Assembly: GCA_009692685.1 (NCBI GenBank)
Contig: SHYS01000002.1
Span: forward strand, 62,001 to 126,000
Length of the DNA stretch: 64,000 nucleotides
Direction of reading: 5' to 3'
Source of the DNA: Dehalococcoidia bacterium
Lineage (GTDB): Bacteria; Chloroflexota; Dehalococcoidia; UBA2979
Of this stretch, positions 42,723 to 51,121 are shown in pieces; positions within the stretch are counted from its first letter, which is position 1, and each line of letters starts with the position of its first letter. Position numbers and translations under genes: made by a program. Under the pieces are notes generated by a model. That model had not been told where the DNA came from. It ran no database searches and worked only from the letters and a program-made list of their open reading frames with translations.

Positions 42723-42843
42723 TCCGTTCGCCCTGAGGCTGTCGAATGGCATCGCCGGCCTCGATGGTCCGCTGTTCGAGCAAGGAGACCGCAGGCGGAA
42801 ATCGAGGAAAACGAGGCCTTCGACAGGCTCAGGGCGAACGGAA
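42723..42843. repeat. Inverted pair of the dispersed GTTCGCCCTGAGC-type repeat
   Basis: CCGTTCGCCCTGAGGCTGTC at 42724 and following, and its near reverse complement CCTTCGACAGGCTCAGGGCG at 42817 and following, form an inverted pair (about 27-base arms, two mismatches) in the 280-bp gap between the MBL hydrolase and the cupin gene. The copies match the repeats at 10641 and 47837. The gap holds no other gene I can support. Confidence 0.75.
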
Positions 42844-42867
42844 GAGGGCTGGCTGTCGCGAGTTTCC

Positions 42868-43284
42868 CTACGCCGCTGGTGGCTTCCAGTCGTCAGGCAC
42901 CGGGATGAAGAGTGAGAGGCGGTCGGCCGCGCCCTTGCCGCGAGTGATGTGGCCGCGGCCGTTCGTGGCGGCGGTGTCCTCGACGAGCACGATCGAGCCC
43001 GCGCTGAGCGGCAGTAGCGTGCCGTCGCTCGTCTCGATCTCACCGTCGCCCTGGATCGTGATGACGAACTGCCGTCGAGGCGCGGGGTGGAAGTCCGCGT
43101 CGAGATCGGGCTTCGTCCGCCGGAAGATCACACCCTCCACCGGCACGAGCGCGGACAACGAGGGCGATCCCACCCCGAGGGCGAACGAGAACGCCTCGAC
43201 GTGCGTGTTGCCGTCCGGGCCTGTGTACACCCGGAAGGCCGGCACCGGCTCCAGCGGCAGGCGGGCGGCGTGGTTGCTGGTCAT
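42868..43284 (-). CDS. Cupin-domain protein
   Basis: The 138-residue product folds as a single cupin: RRTKPDLDADFHPAPRRQFV with the His of motif 1, TIQGDGEIETSDGTLLPLSA and AGSIVLVEDTAATNGRGHIT with motif 2 residues. It probably binds one metal or a small ligand. GGGGAG lies upstream of ATG 43284, and the ABC exporter genes on the same strand begin upstream, only 13 bp away, so it is the last gene of that unit. Motif 1 appears reduced (one His visible), so enzymatic activity is uncertain. Confidence 0.75.
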   Translation of the reverse strand: MTSNHAARLPLEPVPAFRVYTGPDGNTHVEAFSFALGVGSPSLSALVPVEGVIFRRTKPDLDADFHPAPRRQFVITIQGDGEIETSDGTLLPLSAGSIVLVEDTAATNGRGHITRGKGAADRLSLFIPVPDDWKPPAA

Positions 43285-43297
43285 GGCGTGCTCCCCT

Positions 43298-45139
43298 CTA
43301 TGGCGGGCTGGAGCCCATCCTCAGGTGGTCTGCCACTCGTGAGGCTCCGGGCAGGCCGGCGGCCTGTGCGCTGTACTGCAGCTCGTACAGGCGGTGATAG
43401 TAGCCGCCTCGCGCCAGCAGCGCCTCGTGAGTGCCCTCCTCGACGAGCTCGCCTCGATGTAGCACGAGGATGCGCTGTACTGCTCGGATGGTGTTCAGGC
43501 GGTGTGCAATGATGATCGAGGTGCGGCCGCTGGTCACGTCGGCAATGGCGCGCTGGATCGCGCCCTCCGTCTCGGGGTCGATGCTCGCCGTTGCTTCGTC
43601 CATCACCAGCACGATCTCCGGGTCGAACGCGGCCACCCGTGCGAGGGCAATGAGCTGTTTCTGCCCCGTCGAGAGGTTGGCTCCGCGTTCGGCCAGTAGC
43701 GTGCCGTACCCCTCGGGTAGCTTCTCGATGAACGATTCGGCGCCGACGCCGCGCGCCGCGACGCGTACCCGTTCCTCGGAAATCGAGTGGTCTCGCAGCC
43801 GGATGTTCTCGGTCACGGTGTCGGTGTAGATGAACGGGTCCTGCAGCATCAGCCCGACGTGGCGTCGCAGCTCACGCTGCGCCAGCTCGATGATCGGGAT
43901 GCCATCGATGAGGATCGCACCGCGCTGCACGTCGTAGAACCGCGTGAGCAGGCTCATCATCGTCGACTTGCCCGCGCCCGTTGCGCCGACGATCGCCACC
44001 TGCTCGCCTGGCTGGATCGAGAACGACACACCTCGGAGCACCCACGTGTCCTCGTCGTAGGCGAACCACACGTCGCGGAACTCGATCTCCCCTCGAGGCT
44101 GCTCCAACCGTCGAGGTGAGGCGACGTCGCGCACTTCCTCGGGCTCGTCGAGCACTCCGAAGATACGTTCCGCCGAGGCAATGCCCGACTGCAGTGTCGT
44201 GTAGCGCTGGGACAGCTCACGCAGCGGCCAGTAGAAGCGCTGCATGTACTGGAGGAACGCGACCAGCGTGCCGAGCGTCAGGGCTCCCTGCACCACTCGA
44301 CCGCCGCCATACCAGAGGATTGCCCCCGTCGTGACGGCACTGAACACGACCACCGTGGGTTCGAAGACGGCGTACCAGAAGATCGAGCGCATGTTGGCGT
44401 TCAGCAGGCCGGCGTTCCGCTCATCGAAGCGGCGCATGCTTTCGCCTCGACGGTTGAAGAGCTGCAGCACAGTCACGCCCGTGATCAACTCGTTCAGGTA
44501 GGCATTGATCCGCGCGAGCCACACCCGCTGGTCGCTGTACGCCTCGCGCTGCGTGATCGCGAAGGTCCGGATCGCCCACAGCAGCGGCGGCATCGAGGCG
44601 TACATAGCCATGGCCAGCCGCCAGTCGAGGAACAACAGCACCCCGAGGAAGAGCACCACAATCACGATGTTGGTGATGATCTGTATCAGGCCCTGCGTCA
44701 GCACCTGCTCGATTACGCCGATGTCGTTCGTCACCCGCGTCACTAGGCGACCGACCGGGTTGCGGTCGAAGAACGCGATCGCCATCCGCTGCAGGTGGCT
44801 GAACAACTCGATGCGCATATCGAGTACGACGCGCTGGCCGAGGTAGGCCATCAGCATCCCCTGCACGTAGGACAGCACGAACCCGCCGACCAGCGTGCCG
44901 ACAAACACCAGAGTCAACACGCCCAGCCGGTCGGTCTTGCCGAGGGCGATCTGGTCATCGATGGCGGAACGCACGATCAACGGCCCGGCGGCGTCCAGCA
45001 CCGCGATTGCCAGCACCAGCGCCACTGAGGCCCACAGTTGCAGCCGATACGGCCTCAGGTAGCGCCAGAGCCGTCCGAGGACGCGCCGGTCATAGACCTT
45101 CCCGATCGCCGACTCGTCGCCGTAGAAGTCCGTGGTCAT
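43298..45139 (-). CDS. ABC exporter half-transporter, canonical Walker B / degenerate signature (ABCB type)
   Basis: The 613-residue protein has six helices followed by a nucleotide-binding domain: Walker A VAIVGATGAGKSTMMSLLTR, Walker B with catalytic Glu (IVLVMDEATASID), H-loop IIIAHRLNTI. The signature is LSTGQKQ instead of LSGGQ. Its partner at 45136-47034 has normal LSGGQ but Asp instead of the catalytic Glu. Together they make the classic asymmetric heterodimer with one degenerate ATP site, as in TM287/288 or BmrCD. Such exporters move drugs, lipids or peptides out of the cell. Genes overlap by four bases (ATGA). The substrate is unknown. Confidence 0.93.
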   Translation of the reverse strand: MTTDFYGDESAIGKVYDRRVLGRLWRYLRPYRLQLWASVALVLAIAVLDAAGPLIVRSAIDDQIALGKTDRLGVLTLVFVGTLVGGFVLSYVQGMLMAYLGQRVVLDMRIELFSHLQRMAIAFFDRNPVGRLVTRVTNDIGVIEQVLTQGLIQIITNIVIVVLFLGVLLFLDWRLAMAMYASMPPLLWAIRTFAITQREAYSDQRVWLARINAYLNELITGVTVLQLFNRRGESMRRFDERNAGLLNANMRSIFWYAVFEPTVVVFSAVTTGAILWYGGGRVVQGALTLGTLVAFLQYMQRFYWPLRELSQRYTTLQSGIASAERIFGVLDEPEEVRDVASPRRLEQPRGEIEFRDVWFAYDEDTWVLRGVSFSIQPGEQVAIVGATGAGKSTMMSLLTRFYDVQRGAILIDGIPIIELAQRELRRHVGLMLQDPFIYTDTVTENIRLRDHSISEERVRVAARGVGAESFIEKLPEGYGTLLAERGANLSTGQKQLIALARVAAFDPEIVLVMDEATASIDPETEGAIQRAIADVTSGRTSIIIAHRLNTIRAVQRILVLHRGELVEEGTHEALLARGGYYHRLYELQYSAQAAGLPGASRVADHLRMGSSPP

Positions 45140-47034
45140 GTGCCGCCATCCACCACGCCCTCGAGGGCCTCCGGCGGCAGGTCGGTGGCGACCCGCTGGG
45201 CCAGTTCCGCCTCGCGCTGCTGGTGGTACAGACGCGCGTAGACGCCGCCCCGCGCGATCAGCTCGTCGTGCGTGCCCGACTCCGCGATAGCGCCGGCCTC
45301 GAGGGCCACGATGCGATCCGCGCCACGCAACGTCGAGGTCCGGTGGGCGATAATGATGGTCGTGCGCCCTCGGACGTACTCGCCGAGGTGGCGCAGGATC
45401 TCCTCCTCGGTGTGCGTGTCCACGTGCGACAGCGCGTCATCGAGGATCAGGATCGGCGGGTCCTTCACCAGCGCCCGCGCGAGGGCGGCGCGCTGCTTCT
45501 GCCCGCCGCTCAGCGTCACTCCACGCTCCCCGATGACCGTGTCGATCCCCTGCGGGAACTGTTCGAGGTCGTTCACGAGCTGTGACGCCTCGAGGGCGGC
45601 CGTCAGCTCCGCGTCGGTCGCCTCGATGCGCCCGAACGTGACGTTGTCGCGCAGCGAGTCCGAGAACAGGAACGACTCCTGCGGTACGAATCCGATCGCG
45701 GCGCGCAGCCCCGCCAGCGACCACTCGCGCACGTCCACGCCATCGATCAGCACCTCGCCCGCCGTGGGGTCGAGCAGCCTCGGCACCAGCGCCGCGAGCG
45801 TGGTCTTCCCGGACCCCGTGGCGCCTACGAGGGCCACGGTCTCGCCCGCTGCGATGTGCAGATCGACACCTCCGAGGACCGGCCGGTCACCGAAGGCCGC
45901 CGTCACCCCGCGAAGTTCGATCTCGCCTCGCACAGGCGAGGGCGTGCGTGGTGTCGCCGGCTCGCGCAGTCGTGGCGGCGTGCGGAGCACCTCGTTGATC
46001 CGCTTGAGCGAGACACTCCCCTGCTGCCATGAGGCGATGGTCCAGCCCACGCTCGCGAGCTGCGAGGCGAGCAGTGCGAGATACGCCGAGAACTGCACGA
46101 ACTGCCCGATGGTGATGCGCCCGCTCACCACGTCGTGACCACCGAACCACAGCACCAGCGCCGTCGAGGCGCCCGTGGCCAGGATCATCACCGGGAACAA
46201 CCCCGAGGTGTAGCGCGCCAGCCGCAGCGATCGCCGCATCATCTCCTGGTTGTCCTGCGCGAACCACGCGTTCTCGATGTCCTCCAGCGCGTGCGCTTTC
46301 ACCGCGCGGATGCCGGAGATGCTCTCCTGCACGCGGTTCGCCAGCGCGCCGAACTGCTGCGAGACCGCGAGGTAGCGGCGGTCCATCTCGGTCTGGAAGT
46401 AGGCGACGGCGCCCGCCACGAACGGGAAGTACGCCAGCGAGATCAGCGCCAGCCGCACGTCGATGGTCAGCAGGAACGCCACGCCGAGGATCAGCATGAT
46501 CACGGTGCGGACCACATCGATGAGCGTCGGGCCGGTGAAGTCGCGCAGCCACTGCAGGTCCTGCGTTGCTCTCGACATCAGGTCGCCGGTACGGGAGTCG
46601 ATGTAGAAGCGCTGGTCGAGGACTAACAGGTGGTCAGCGAGGTCGTTGCGCAGGTGGTACTGCACCACGTAGGCCGTTCCCGACACGAGCTGCCTTGAGG
46701 CGAAGCGCAGCACGCTCTCGATGACCGCCAGCCCCGCGATCCATGCGACGTAACGCACAAGTTCGCTGCGCGGCGCACCTCTGGTGATCGCGTCCACGGC
46801 GTCACGCAGCACGAACGGCGGTACCATCGCGGCGAATGATGCGCCAAGGAGCGTGACGAGGCCGATGATGTACCGCCAGCGGTACATCCAGATGTAGAAG
46901 AGCAGGCGATCTCCGGCGAAGCGACCGCTGTCGCCGGGAGCAGTCGCCACCGGCCGGACGGCGGCGCCACGCAGTGCCGAGGCCACGTCGATGCCTTGTC
47001 CACTCAGCGCGCGCGCACGCCGAGTCCTAGTCAT
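45136..47034 (-). CDS. ABC exporter half-transporter, degenerate Walker B Glu (ABCB type)
   Basis: From ATG 47034 the 632-residue protein begins with a cytoplasmic N-terminus, then helices from RLLFYIWMYRWRYIIGLVTL onward. The NBD has Walker A VALVGATGSGKTTLAALVPR, signature LSGGQKQRAALARALV, Walker B PPILILDDALSHVD with Asp where the catalytic Glu should be, and H-loop IIIAHRTSTL. That substitution marks the degenerate half of a heterodimeric exporter; the intact half is the next gene. Upstream open frame to 47340 is not conserved, so I reject longer starts. The stop overlaps the partner by four bases. Confidence 0.92.
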   Translation of the reverse strand: MTRTRRARALSGQGIDVASALRGAAVRPVATAPGDSGRFAGDRLLFYIWMYRWRYIIGLVTLLGASFAAMVPPFVLRDAVDAITRGAPRSELVRYVAWIAGLAVIESVLRFASRQLVSGTAYVVQYHLRNDLADHLLVLDQRFYIDSRTGDLMSRATQDLQWLRDFTGPTLIDVVRTVIMLILGVAFLLTIDVRLALISLAYFPFVAGAVAYFQTEMDRRYLAVSQQFGALANRVQESISGIRAVKAHALEDIENAWFAQDNQEMMRRSLRLARYTSGLFPVMILATGASTALVLWFGGHDVVSGRITIGQFVQFSAYLALLASQLASVGWTIASWQQGSVSLKRINEVLRTPPRLREPATPRTPSPVRGEIELRGVTAAFGDRPVLGGVDLHIAAGETVALVGATGSGKTTLAALVPRLLDPTAGEVLIDGVDVREWSLAGLRAAIGFVPQESFLFSDSLRDNVTFGRIEATDAELTAALEASQLVNDLEQFPQGIDTVIGERGVTLSGGQKQRAALARALVKDPPILILDDALSHVDTHTEEEILRHLGEYVRGRTTIIIAHRTSTLRGADRIVALEAGAIAESGTHDELIARGGVYARLYHQQREAELAQRVATDLPPEALEGVVDGGT

Positions 47035-47159
47035 GATCGTTAGGTCGAAGGGAGGCGCCAGCCTCAGTGTAGCGGGACTTCTCCGGGCAAGCGCAAACGT
47101 GATGTCCGGAGATGCTCGCGACCGACGGCCGCAAGCGCTCTTCCGCGTGGTCTGCGGGC

Positions 47160-47165
47160 TATAGT
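47160..47165 (+). promoter_or_regulatory. Putative -10 element of the phosphodiesterase gene
   Basis: TATAGT at 47160-47165 sits 35 bases before ATG 47201, in the divergent gap with the ABC exporter. No matching -35 box is obvious. Confidence 0.35.
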
Positions 47166-47200
47166 GGCCGCTAGCAGTGCGCAGCCCGTGGAGCCCTTCG

Positions 47201-47803
47201 ATGAACGTTCGCGACGCTTGGCCAGGCAAGCTCTCCATCGGCGCCACCCGCATCGCTGTCGTCTCCGACACCCACGCCAAAGGCGACGGTTGGGACTCGC
47301 CGCCCGAACTCATCGAGGCGATTCGCGAGGTCGATGTCATTCTCCACTGCGGCGATCTCGACTCGATTGGCGTGCTCGATCACCTCGAGACGGTCGCGCC
47401 GGTGTTCGCCGTCCGCGGCTACCCCGACCCTCGCGAGGAGGGCGACCGCCTGGCTGAGATCACCCGCGTTGTCGAGGTGGCGGGCGTGCGGATCGGCATG
47501 GTCCACGACATCCACTGGCCCGGCCCGCGCGTGCGCTTCACGCACACCCTCGAGTTCCCCGACGGCAACGTGCACGACCTGATGACGCGAAAGTTCGGCG
47601 AGCCCGTCGACATGGTCCTCTTCGGCGACACTCACGAGGAGTACATCGGCTGGTACCAGGGAATGCTCTTCCTCAACCCCGGCAGCACCAGCCGCCCCGG
47701 CCTCCGCCACGGCCGCGAAGACCTCGGCACCTACGCCATCCTCGATATCAAGAACGGCGCGGTCTCCGCCGAGATCAAGAAGCTCTACCGCCGCATGGAC
47801 TGA
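47201..47803 (+). CDS. YfcE/MJ0936-type metallophosphoesterase
   Basis: The 200-residue protein shows the calcineurin-like pattern: RIAVVSDTHAKGDG (DxH), VILHCGDLDSIGVLDHL (GD), AVRGYPDPREEGD where GNxD/H is expected, GMVHDIHWPG, LFGDTHEEYIGW (GHTH variant) and LNPGSTSRPG. It likely hydrolyses phosphodiesters with two metals (YfcE, MJ0936 and Vps29 family). GYPD instead of GNCD may alter the catalytic metal shell. ATG 47201 is chosen near the conserved strand; it is divergent from the ABC exporter. Confidence 0.87.
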   Translation: MNVRDAWPGKLSIGATRIAVVSDTHAKGDGWDSPPELIEAIREVDVILHCGDLDSIGVLDHLETVAPVFAVRGYPDPREEGDRLAEITRVVEVAGVRIGMVHDIHWPGPRVRFTHTLEFPDGNVHDLMTRKFGEPVDMVLFGDTHEEYIGWYQGMLFLNPGSTSRPGLRHGREDLGTYAILDIKNGAVSAEIKKLYRRMD

Positions 47804-47836
47804 CGCATCCGCGCTTCGTCACGCGCCCGCCCGTAT

Positions 47837-47862
47837 CCGTTCGCCCTGAACTTGTCGAAGGG
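47837..47862. repeat. Dispersed intergenic repeat copy
   Basis: CCGTTCGCCCTGAACTTGTC... at 47837-47862 is another copy of the repeat seen at 10641 and 42724. It lies in the 313-bp gene-free stretch 47804-48116, which otherwise holds the hairpin at 47957-48000 and the terminator at 48062-48091. Confidence 0.7.
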
Positions 47863-47956
47863 CGCGTTTACCTCGATGGTGCGTGTTACCAACTCCGAGC
47901 TCGACCGGTGCACTATCGAGGCGCGGTTGGCGTGCAGGCGGGCTGGCTGAGGGCGA

Positions 47957-48000
47957 CCCTCTGGGTGGGGGCGCAAGGCTTTGCGCCCCCACCCAGAGGG
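47957..48000. repeat. Perfect 20-bp inverted repeat
   Basis: Arms 47957-47976 and 47981-48000 are exact reverse complements around GGCT, with long G/C runs (GGGTGGGGGCGC). It lies between convergent genes (phosphodiesterase and acyl-CoA dehydrogenase). It could be a terminator, but no T-run follows, and the G-rich arm might form alternative structures. Confidence 0.65.
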
Positions 48001-48061
48001 CGTGGTCCCAACAGGGCAGCCTCTTCTGCGCCTCGATAGTCCGTGATCGAGGACACACACA

Positions 48062-48091
48062 GAGCCGCCCCCGGTTTCCCGAGGGCGGCTC
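48062..48091 (-). terminator. Terminator-like hairpin after acyl-CoA dehydrogenase
   Basis: GAGCCGCCC (48062-48070) pairs with GGGCGGCTC (48083-48091), with additional pairing toward the loop. It is 26 bases beyond the dehydrogenase stop on the minus strand. Only a weak T-tract follows. Confidence 0.6.
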
Positions 48092-48116
48092 GATAGTTCT
48101 TTGCGAGTGGGCAGCG

Positions 48117-49316
48117 CTAGCCGCGCGGCAGGCCAAGACCGCGCGTCGCGATGATGTTGCGCTGGATCTCGGACGTCCCCGCCGCAATCGTCGAGGAGAC
48201 CGAGCTCACGTAGCTGTGCGTGAACTTCGCCTTCATCGGCGCGTGCGGGCCCTCGTTCCAGACGTTCGAGTACAGACCGAACACCTTCGTCCCCGTGCGG
48301 GCGAGCTTCTGGTTGAGCTCCGAGTTGAAGAGCTTCGCCGTTGATGCCTCGTAGTTCGGAATCTGTCCGGCGTTCTGCATCGAGATGATGCGGAAGCTGA
48401 AGTTGCTCAGCACCTCGGTCTCTACGTAGTCTTGAGCCAGCTCATGGCGCAGCGTGTCCGAGTCGTCAAGGCGTGACTTCGCCTTGCCGTCCGCGGTCTT
48501 CACGTAGCTCACCAGCTGGTCGATGTTGCGACGCGAGTGGACCGCGCCGTCGACGTTCGAGCGCTCGAAGTCGAGCAGCGTCGCGCCGACGTACCAGCCC
48601 CGGTTCTCCTCGCCCACGCGGTACTTCGCCGGCGTGCGCACGTCCTCGAAGAACGTCTCGTTGAACTCGTGCTCGAACGCCATGTTCACCAGCGGGCGGA
48701 TCGAGATGCCCGGCGTCGACTTGTCGACGAGCAGGAACGAAATGCCGCGATGCTTCGGTGCGTCCGGGTCCGTGCGCGTCAGCACGTACAGCCAGTCGGC
48801 GTAGTGTGCGCCCGAGGTCCAGATCTTCTGACCGTTGATGACGTAGTCGTCGCCGTCGCGCACCGCGCGGGTCTGCAGTGACGCCAGGTCCGAGCCAGAA
48901 CCGGGCTCCGAGTAGCCCTGCCGCCAGTTCACCTCGCCGCTGAGGATCTTCGGGAGGTGTTCGGCCTTCTGCTCGTCGGAGCCGTGCACGATGAGCGTAG
49001 AACCGAGCTGGCGCGTGCCCTGACCGCCGACGTGCGGCGCATCCGCGAGGGCCATCTCCTGGCGGAAGATGAACAGTTCCATGGGCGACATGCCGGCGCC
49101 GCCGTACTCCTTCGGCCACTGCGGCGCGAACCACCCTCGACCGGCGAGCGCGTCACCCCAATCCTTCGCGGCCTTGCGGACGTCCGGGTCCTCTGACTTC
49201 CGGTCCACGTCCCAGCCGCCGAGACCCTGCCGGTAGCGCTCCGGCAGCTTCTCCTGGATCAGCGTGTGTACTTCACTGCGGAACGCGGCCTGTTCCGGCG
49301 AGTCATTCCAGTCCAT
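48117..49316 (-). CDS. Acyl-CoA dehydrogenase
   Basis: The 399-residue flavoprotein has the full ACAD pattern: DWNDSPEQAAFRSEVHTLIQ, the hallmark QGYSEPGSGSDLASLQTRAV (FAD and substrate contacts), INGQKIWTSGAHYADWLYVL, GISFLLVDKSTPGISIRPLV and the C-terminal helix SSTIAAGTSEIQRNIIATRG. It oxidises acyl-CoA to enoyl-CoA and passes electrons to ETF. The GTSEIQRN end is typical of the FadE-like subgroup that acts on steroid or branched acyl-CoAs. ATG 49316 is preceded by GAGGAGGTGACC. Monocistronic, with a terminator. Confidence 0.92.
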   Translation of the reverse strand: MDWNDSPEQAAFRSEVHTLIQEKLPERYRQGLGGWDVDRKSEDPDVRKAAKDWGDALAGRGWFAPQWPKEYGGAGMSPMELFIFRQEMALADAPHVGGQGTRQLGSTLIVHGSDEQKAEHLPKILSGEVNWRQGYSEPGSGSDLASLQTRAVRDGDDYVINGQKIWTSGAHYADWLYVLTRTDPDAPKHRGISFLLVDKSTPGISIRPLVNMAFEHEFNETFFEDVRTPAKYRVGEENRGWYVGATLLDFERSNVDGAVHSRRNIDQLVSYVKTADGKAKSRLDDSDTLRHELAQDYVETEVLSNFSFRIISMQNAGQIPNYEASTAKLFNSELNQKLARTGTKVFGLYSNVWNEGPHAPMKAKFTHSYVSSVSSTIAAGTSEIQRNIIATRGLGLPRG

Positions 49317-49509
49317 CGGTCACCTCCTCGAGGGGTTTGTGCGCCGGGAGTATAACGCTCTACCTCGGCGTGTGGGAGGCCAAATCGCGGGATCATCGAC
49401 TCGTGCGCGTGGCGTGACGATGTTTCGCCATCGACCCGACTCGCTTCACGGGTAGATCTGGCTAGGTGGGCAAACTCGCGGCCTGTGCGGCCGCTGTCCG
49501 GCGCGCTGG

Positions 49510-51042
49510 TCAGGCAGCGGCGATCGTGGCCGGTGCTGTCACTCGCGAGGGCTTGCGCGCGCTGATGACGAGGAGCGTGGCGACGACTGCGAGGCCGGCG
49601 ACCGCGAAGAAGGCGCCGTCGTAGTTGCCGATTCGGTCGAAGTACAGCGTGGTGACGAACGGCGCGCTCGCGCCCACGATGAGCGAGAAGGGGAGACCGG
49701 CGCTGCGTACGGCGCCGAGGTAGCGACGTCCGAAGAACGAGGCCCAGACAACCTCCTGCAGCGGGATCAGCCCGCCCCAGCCGAAACCAAGCAGGAAGTA
49801 GCTTGTGTACACCGCCGGGTGCGATCCCGAGCGCACCGCCATGACGATGGCGACCATAGCCACGGCGTTGATCATGAACCCGGTCGCCGACAGCACGCGA
49901 GCGTCGATCCTGTCTGCCATGTAGCCCCACAACGGCTTCGTGAGCATCGATGGCACAGAAGTGAGCGCGATCATGCCCGCGGCAAACGTGCGGCTGTAGC
50001 CGGCGTCCGTCATGTACGGCACGGTCTGCGCGAGCATCACACCGATCGACAGCGTGCCGAAGCCGTACGCGAAGACGATGAGGTAGAACGAGACAGAGCG
50101 CAGCGCCTGGCTACGCGTCATTGATGAATCGAAGTCCGCCGCGGCAGCTCGACCGGCGCCCCGCGCGATCTCGGCCGACGACTTGCCGTCCGGGTGCAGG
50201 CCATAGTCCTCTGGTGCACGGCGCATCATGAATGAGACCGGGAAGATCGTGAGGAAGATCGCGACGCCGAAGACCTGCCACGCGCTACGCCACCCAACGT
50301 TGTCAACCAGCATCGTCACCGCTGGGACCAGGAACACGCCGGCGAGCGAGACTCCCATCGAGGAGAAGCCGACGACCCGTCCACGCTTCTCGACAAACCA
50401 CTTCGAGAGGGTGACGTTGACGACCAAGTTCCCAATCAGCGCGGCGCCCGTCGTGACGGCCAGGCCGTTGACCAGCAGCCACTGCCACTGCGTCTGAACG
50501 AACGATGTCGCGAATAGCGAGCACCCGAGGACGACAGCGCCGACTTGCATCAGCAGCCGGCCGCCCTTCCGATCGACTAGGCCACCGACATACAGCCCGA
50601 TCCCAGCCATGACGAACTGGCCGATGGTTCGTGAAAGCTGGTATTCGGAGCGGCTCCAGTCCAGCTCGGTCGTCATCGGCGTTAGGAAGGGCCCCGTAAT
50701 GTAGTTTTGCGATCCCGCCGAGACGAACTGTGCCACGAAGGCGACCACCACGAGATAGTACCCGTAGTAAATGCCGCGTTTCGCGCCCTCGACGAACGCT
50801 GGCGTCGGGCGCGGGATCGAGGCGATGGCGGCCGCGGCTGCGTCGCCAGCTGCAACCACCGCCGCGTAGGCGCCGTTGCCGTTCGCACCGTTTGGCTTCG
50901 TACGTCCGGGGCCGAGCGTACGCGGGTTCCGCGGTGGCAGCGGTGGGCGCGCCTCGTCGGACATGTAGTCGCGTCCCCGAGGTTCGCTCGCGGTTGGGCG
51001 CGGCACCATGTAGTCCTGCCAGGGGCCCGGTTTCCGGTTCAC
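49510..51042 (-). CDS. Major facilitator superfamily transporter with extended N-terminus
   Basis: The 510-residue protein has about 100 residues of charged, Pro-rich N-terminus followed by 12 helices starting IYYGYYLVVVAFVAQFVSAG. MFS loop motifs are GGLVDRKGGRLLMQVG and SKWFVEKRGRVVGFSSMGVS. The form is of the OFA/monocarboxylate type, like the MFS at 16040. The N-terminal tail may be a regulatory extension; if so, an internal start is possible (ATG 50964, MSDEARPPLPPR). The substrate is unknown. It stands alone, convergent with nothing and divergent from nothing nearby. Confidence 0.82.
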   Translation of the reverse strand: MNRKPGPWQDYMVPRPTASEPRGRDYMSDEARPPLPPRNPRTLGPGRTKPNGANGNGAYAAVVAAGDAAAAAIASIPRPTPAFVEGAKRGIYYGYYLVVVAFVAQFVSAGSQNYITGPFLTPMTTELDWSRSEYQLSRTIGQFVMAGIGLYVGGLVDRKGGRLLMQVGAVVLGCSLFATSFVQTQWQWLLVNGLAVTTGAALIGNLVVNVTLSKWFVEKRGRVVGFSSMGVSLAGVFLVPAVTMLVDNVGWRSAWQVFGVAIFLTIFPVSFMMRRAPEDYGLHPDGKSSAEIARGAGRAAAADFDSSMTRSQALRSVSFYLIVFAYGFGTLSIGVMLAQTVPYMTDAGYSRTFAAGMIALTSVPSMLTKPLWGYMADRIDARVLSATGFMINAVAMVAIVMAVRSGSHPAVYTSYFLLGFGWGGLIPLQEVVWASFFGRRYLGAVRSAGLPFSLIVGASAPFVTTLYFDRIGNYDGAFFAVAGLAVVATLLVISARKPSRVTAPATIAAA

Positions 51043-51121
51043 GCTGTCCGCCTTCTCAGATTCACAGCGTACCAGAGCATCTTGCCGTGAGCGTGAGGGT
51101 TTGCCACTACACGGTGCGTGT

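Noticed and set aside
45136..47340. Longer start for the ABC half-transporter (734 residues)
   Set aside because: The extra ~100 residues overlap the promoter region and the start of the divergent phosphodiesterase gene and do not resemble an ABC N-terminus; ATG 47034 fits the family.
47804..48116. Possible tRNA or small RNA in the structured gap
   Set aside because: The palindromes are simple hairpins; I find no cloverleaf or CCA end, and a repeat copy plus two hairpins explain the structure.
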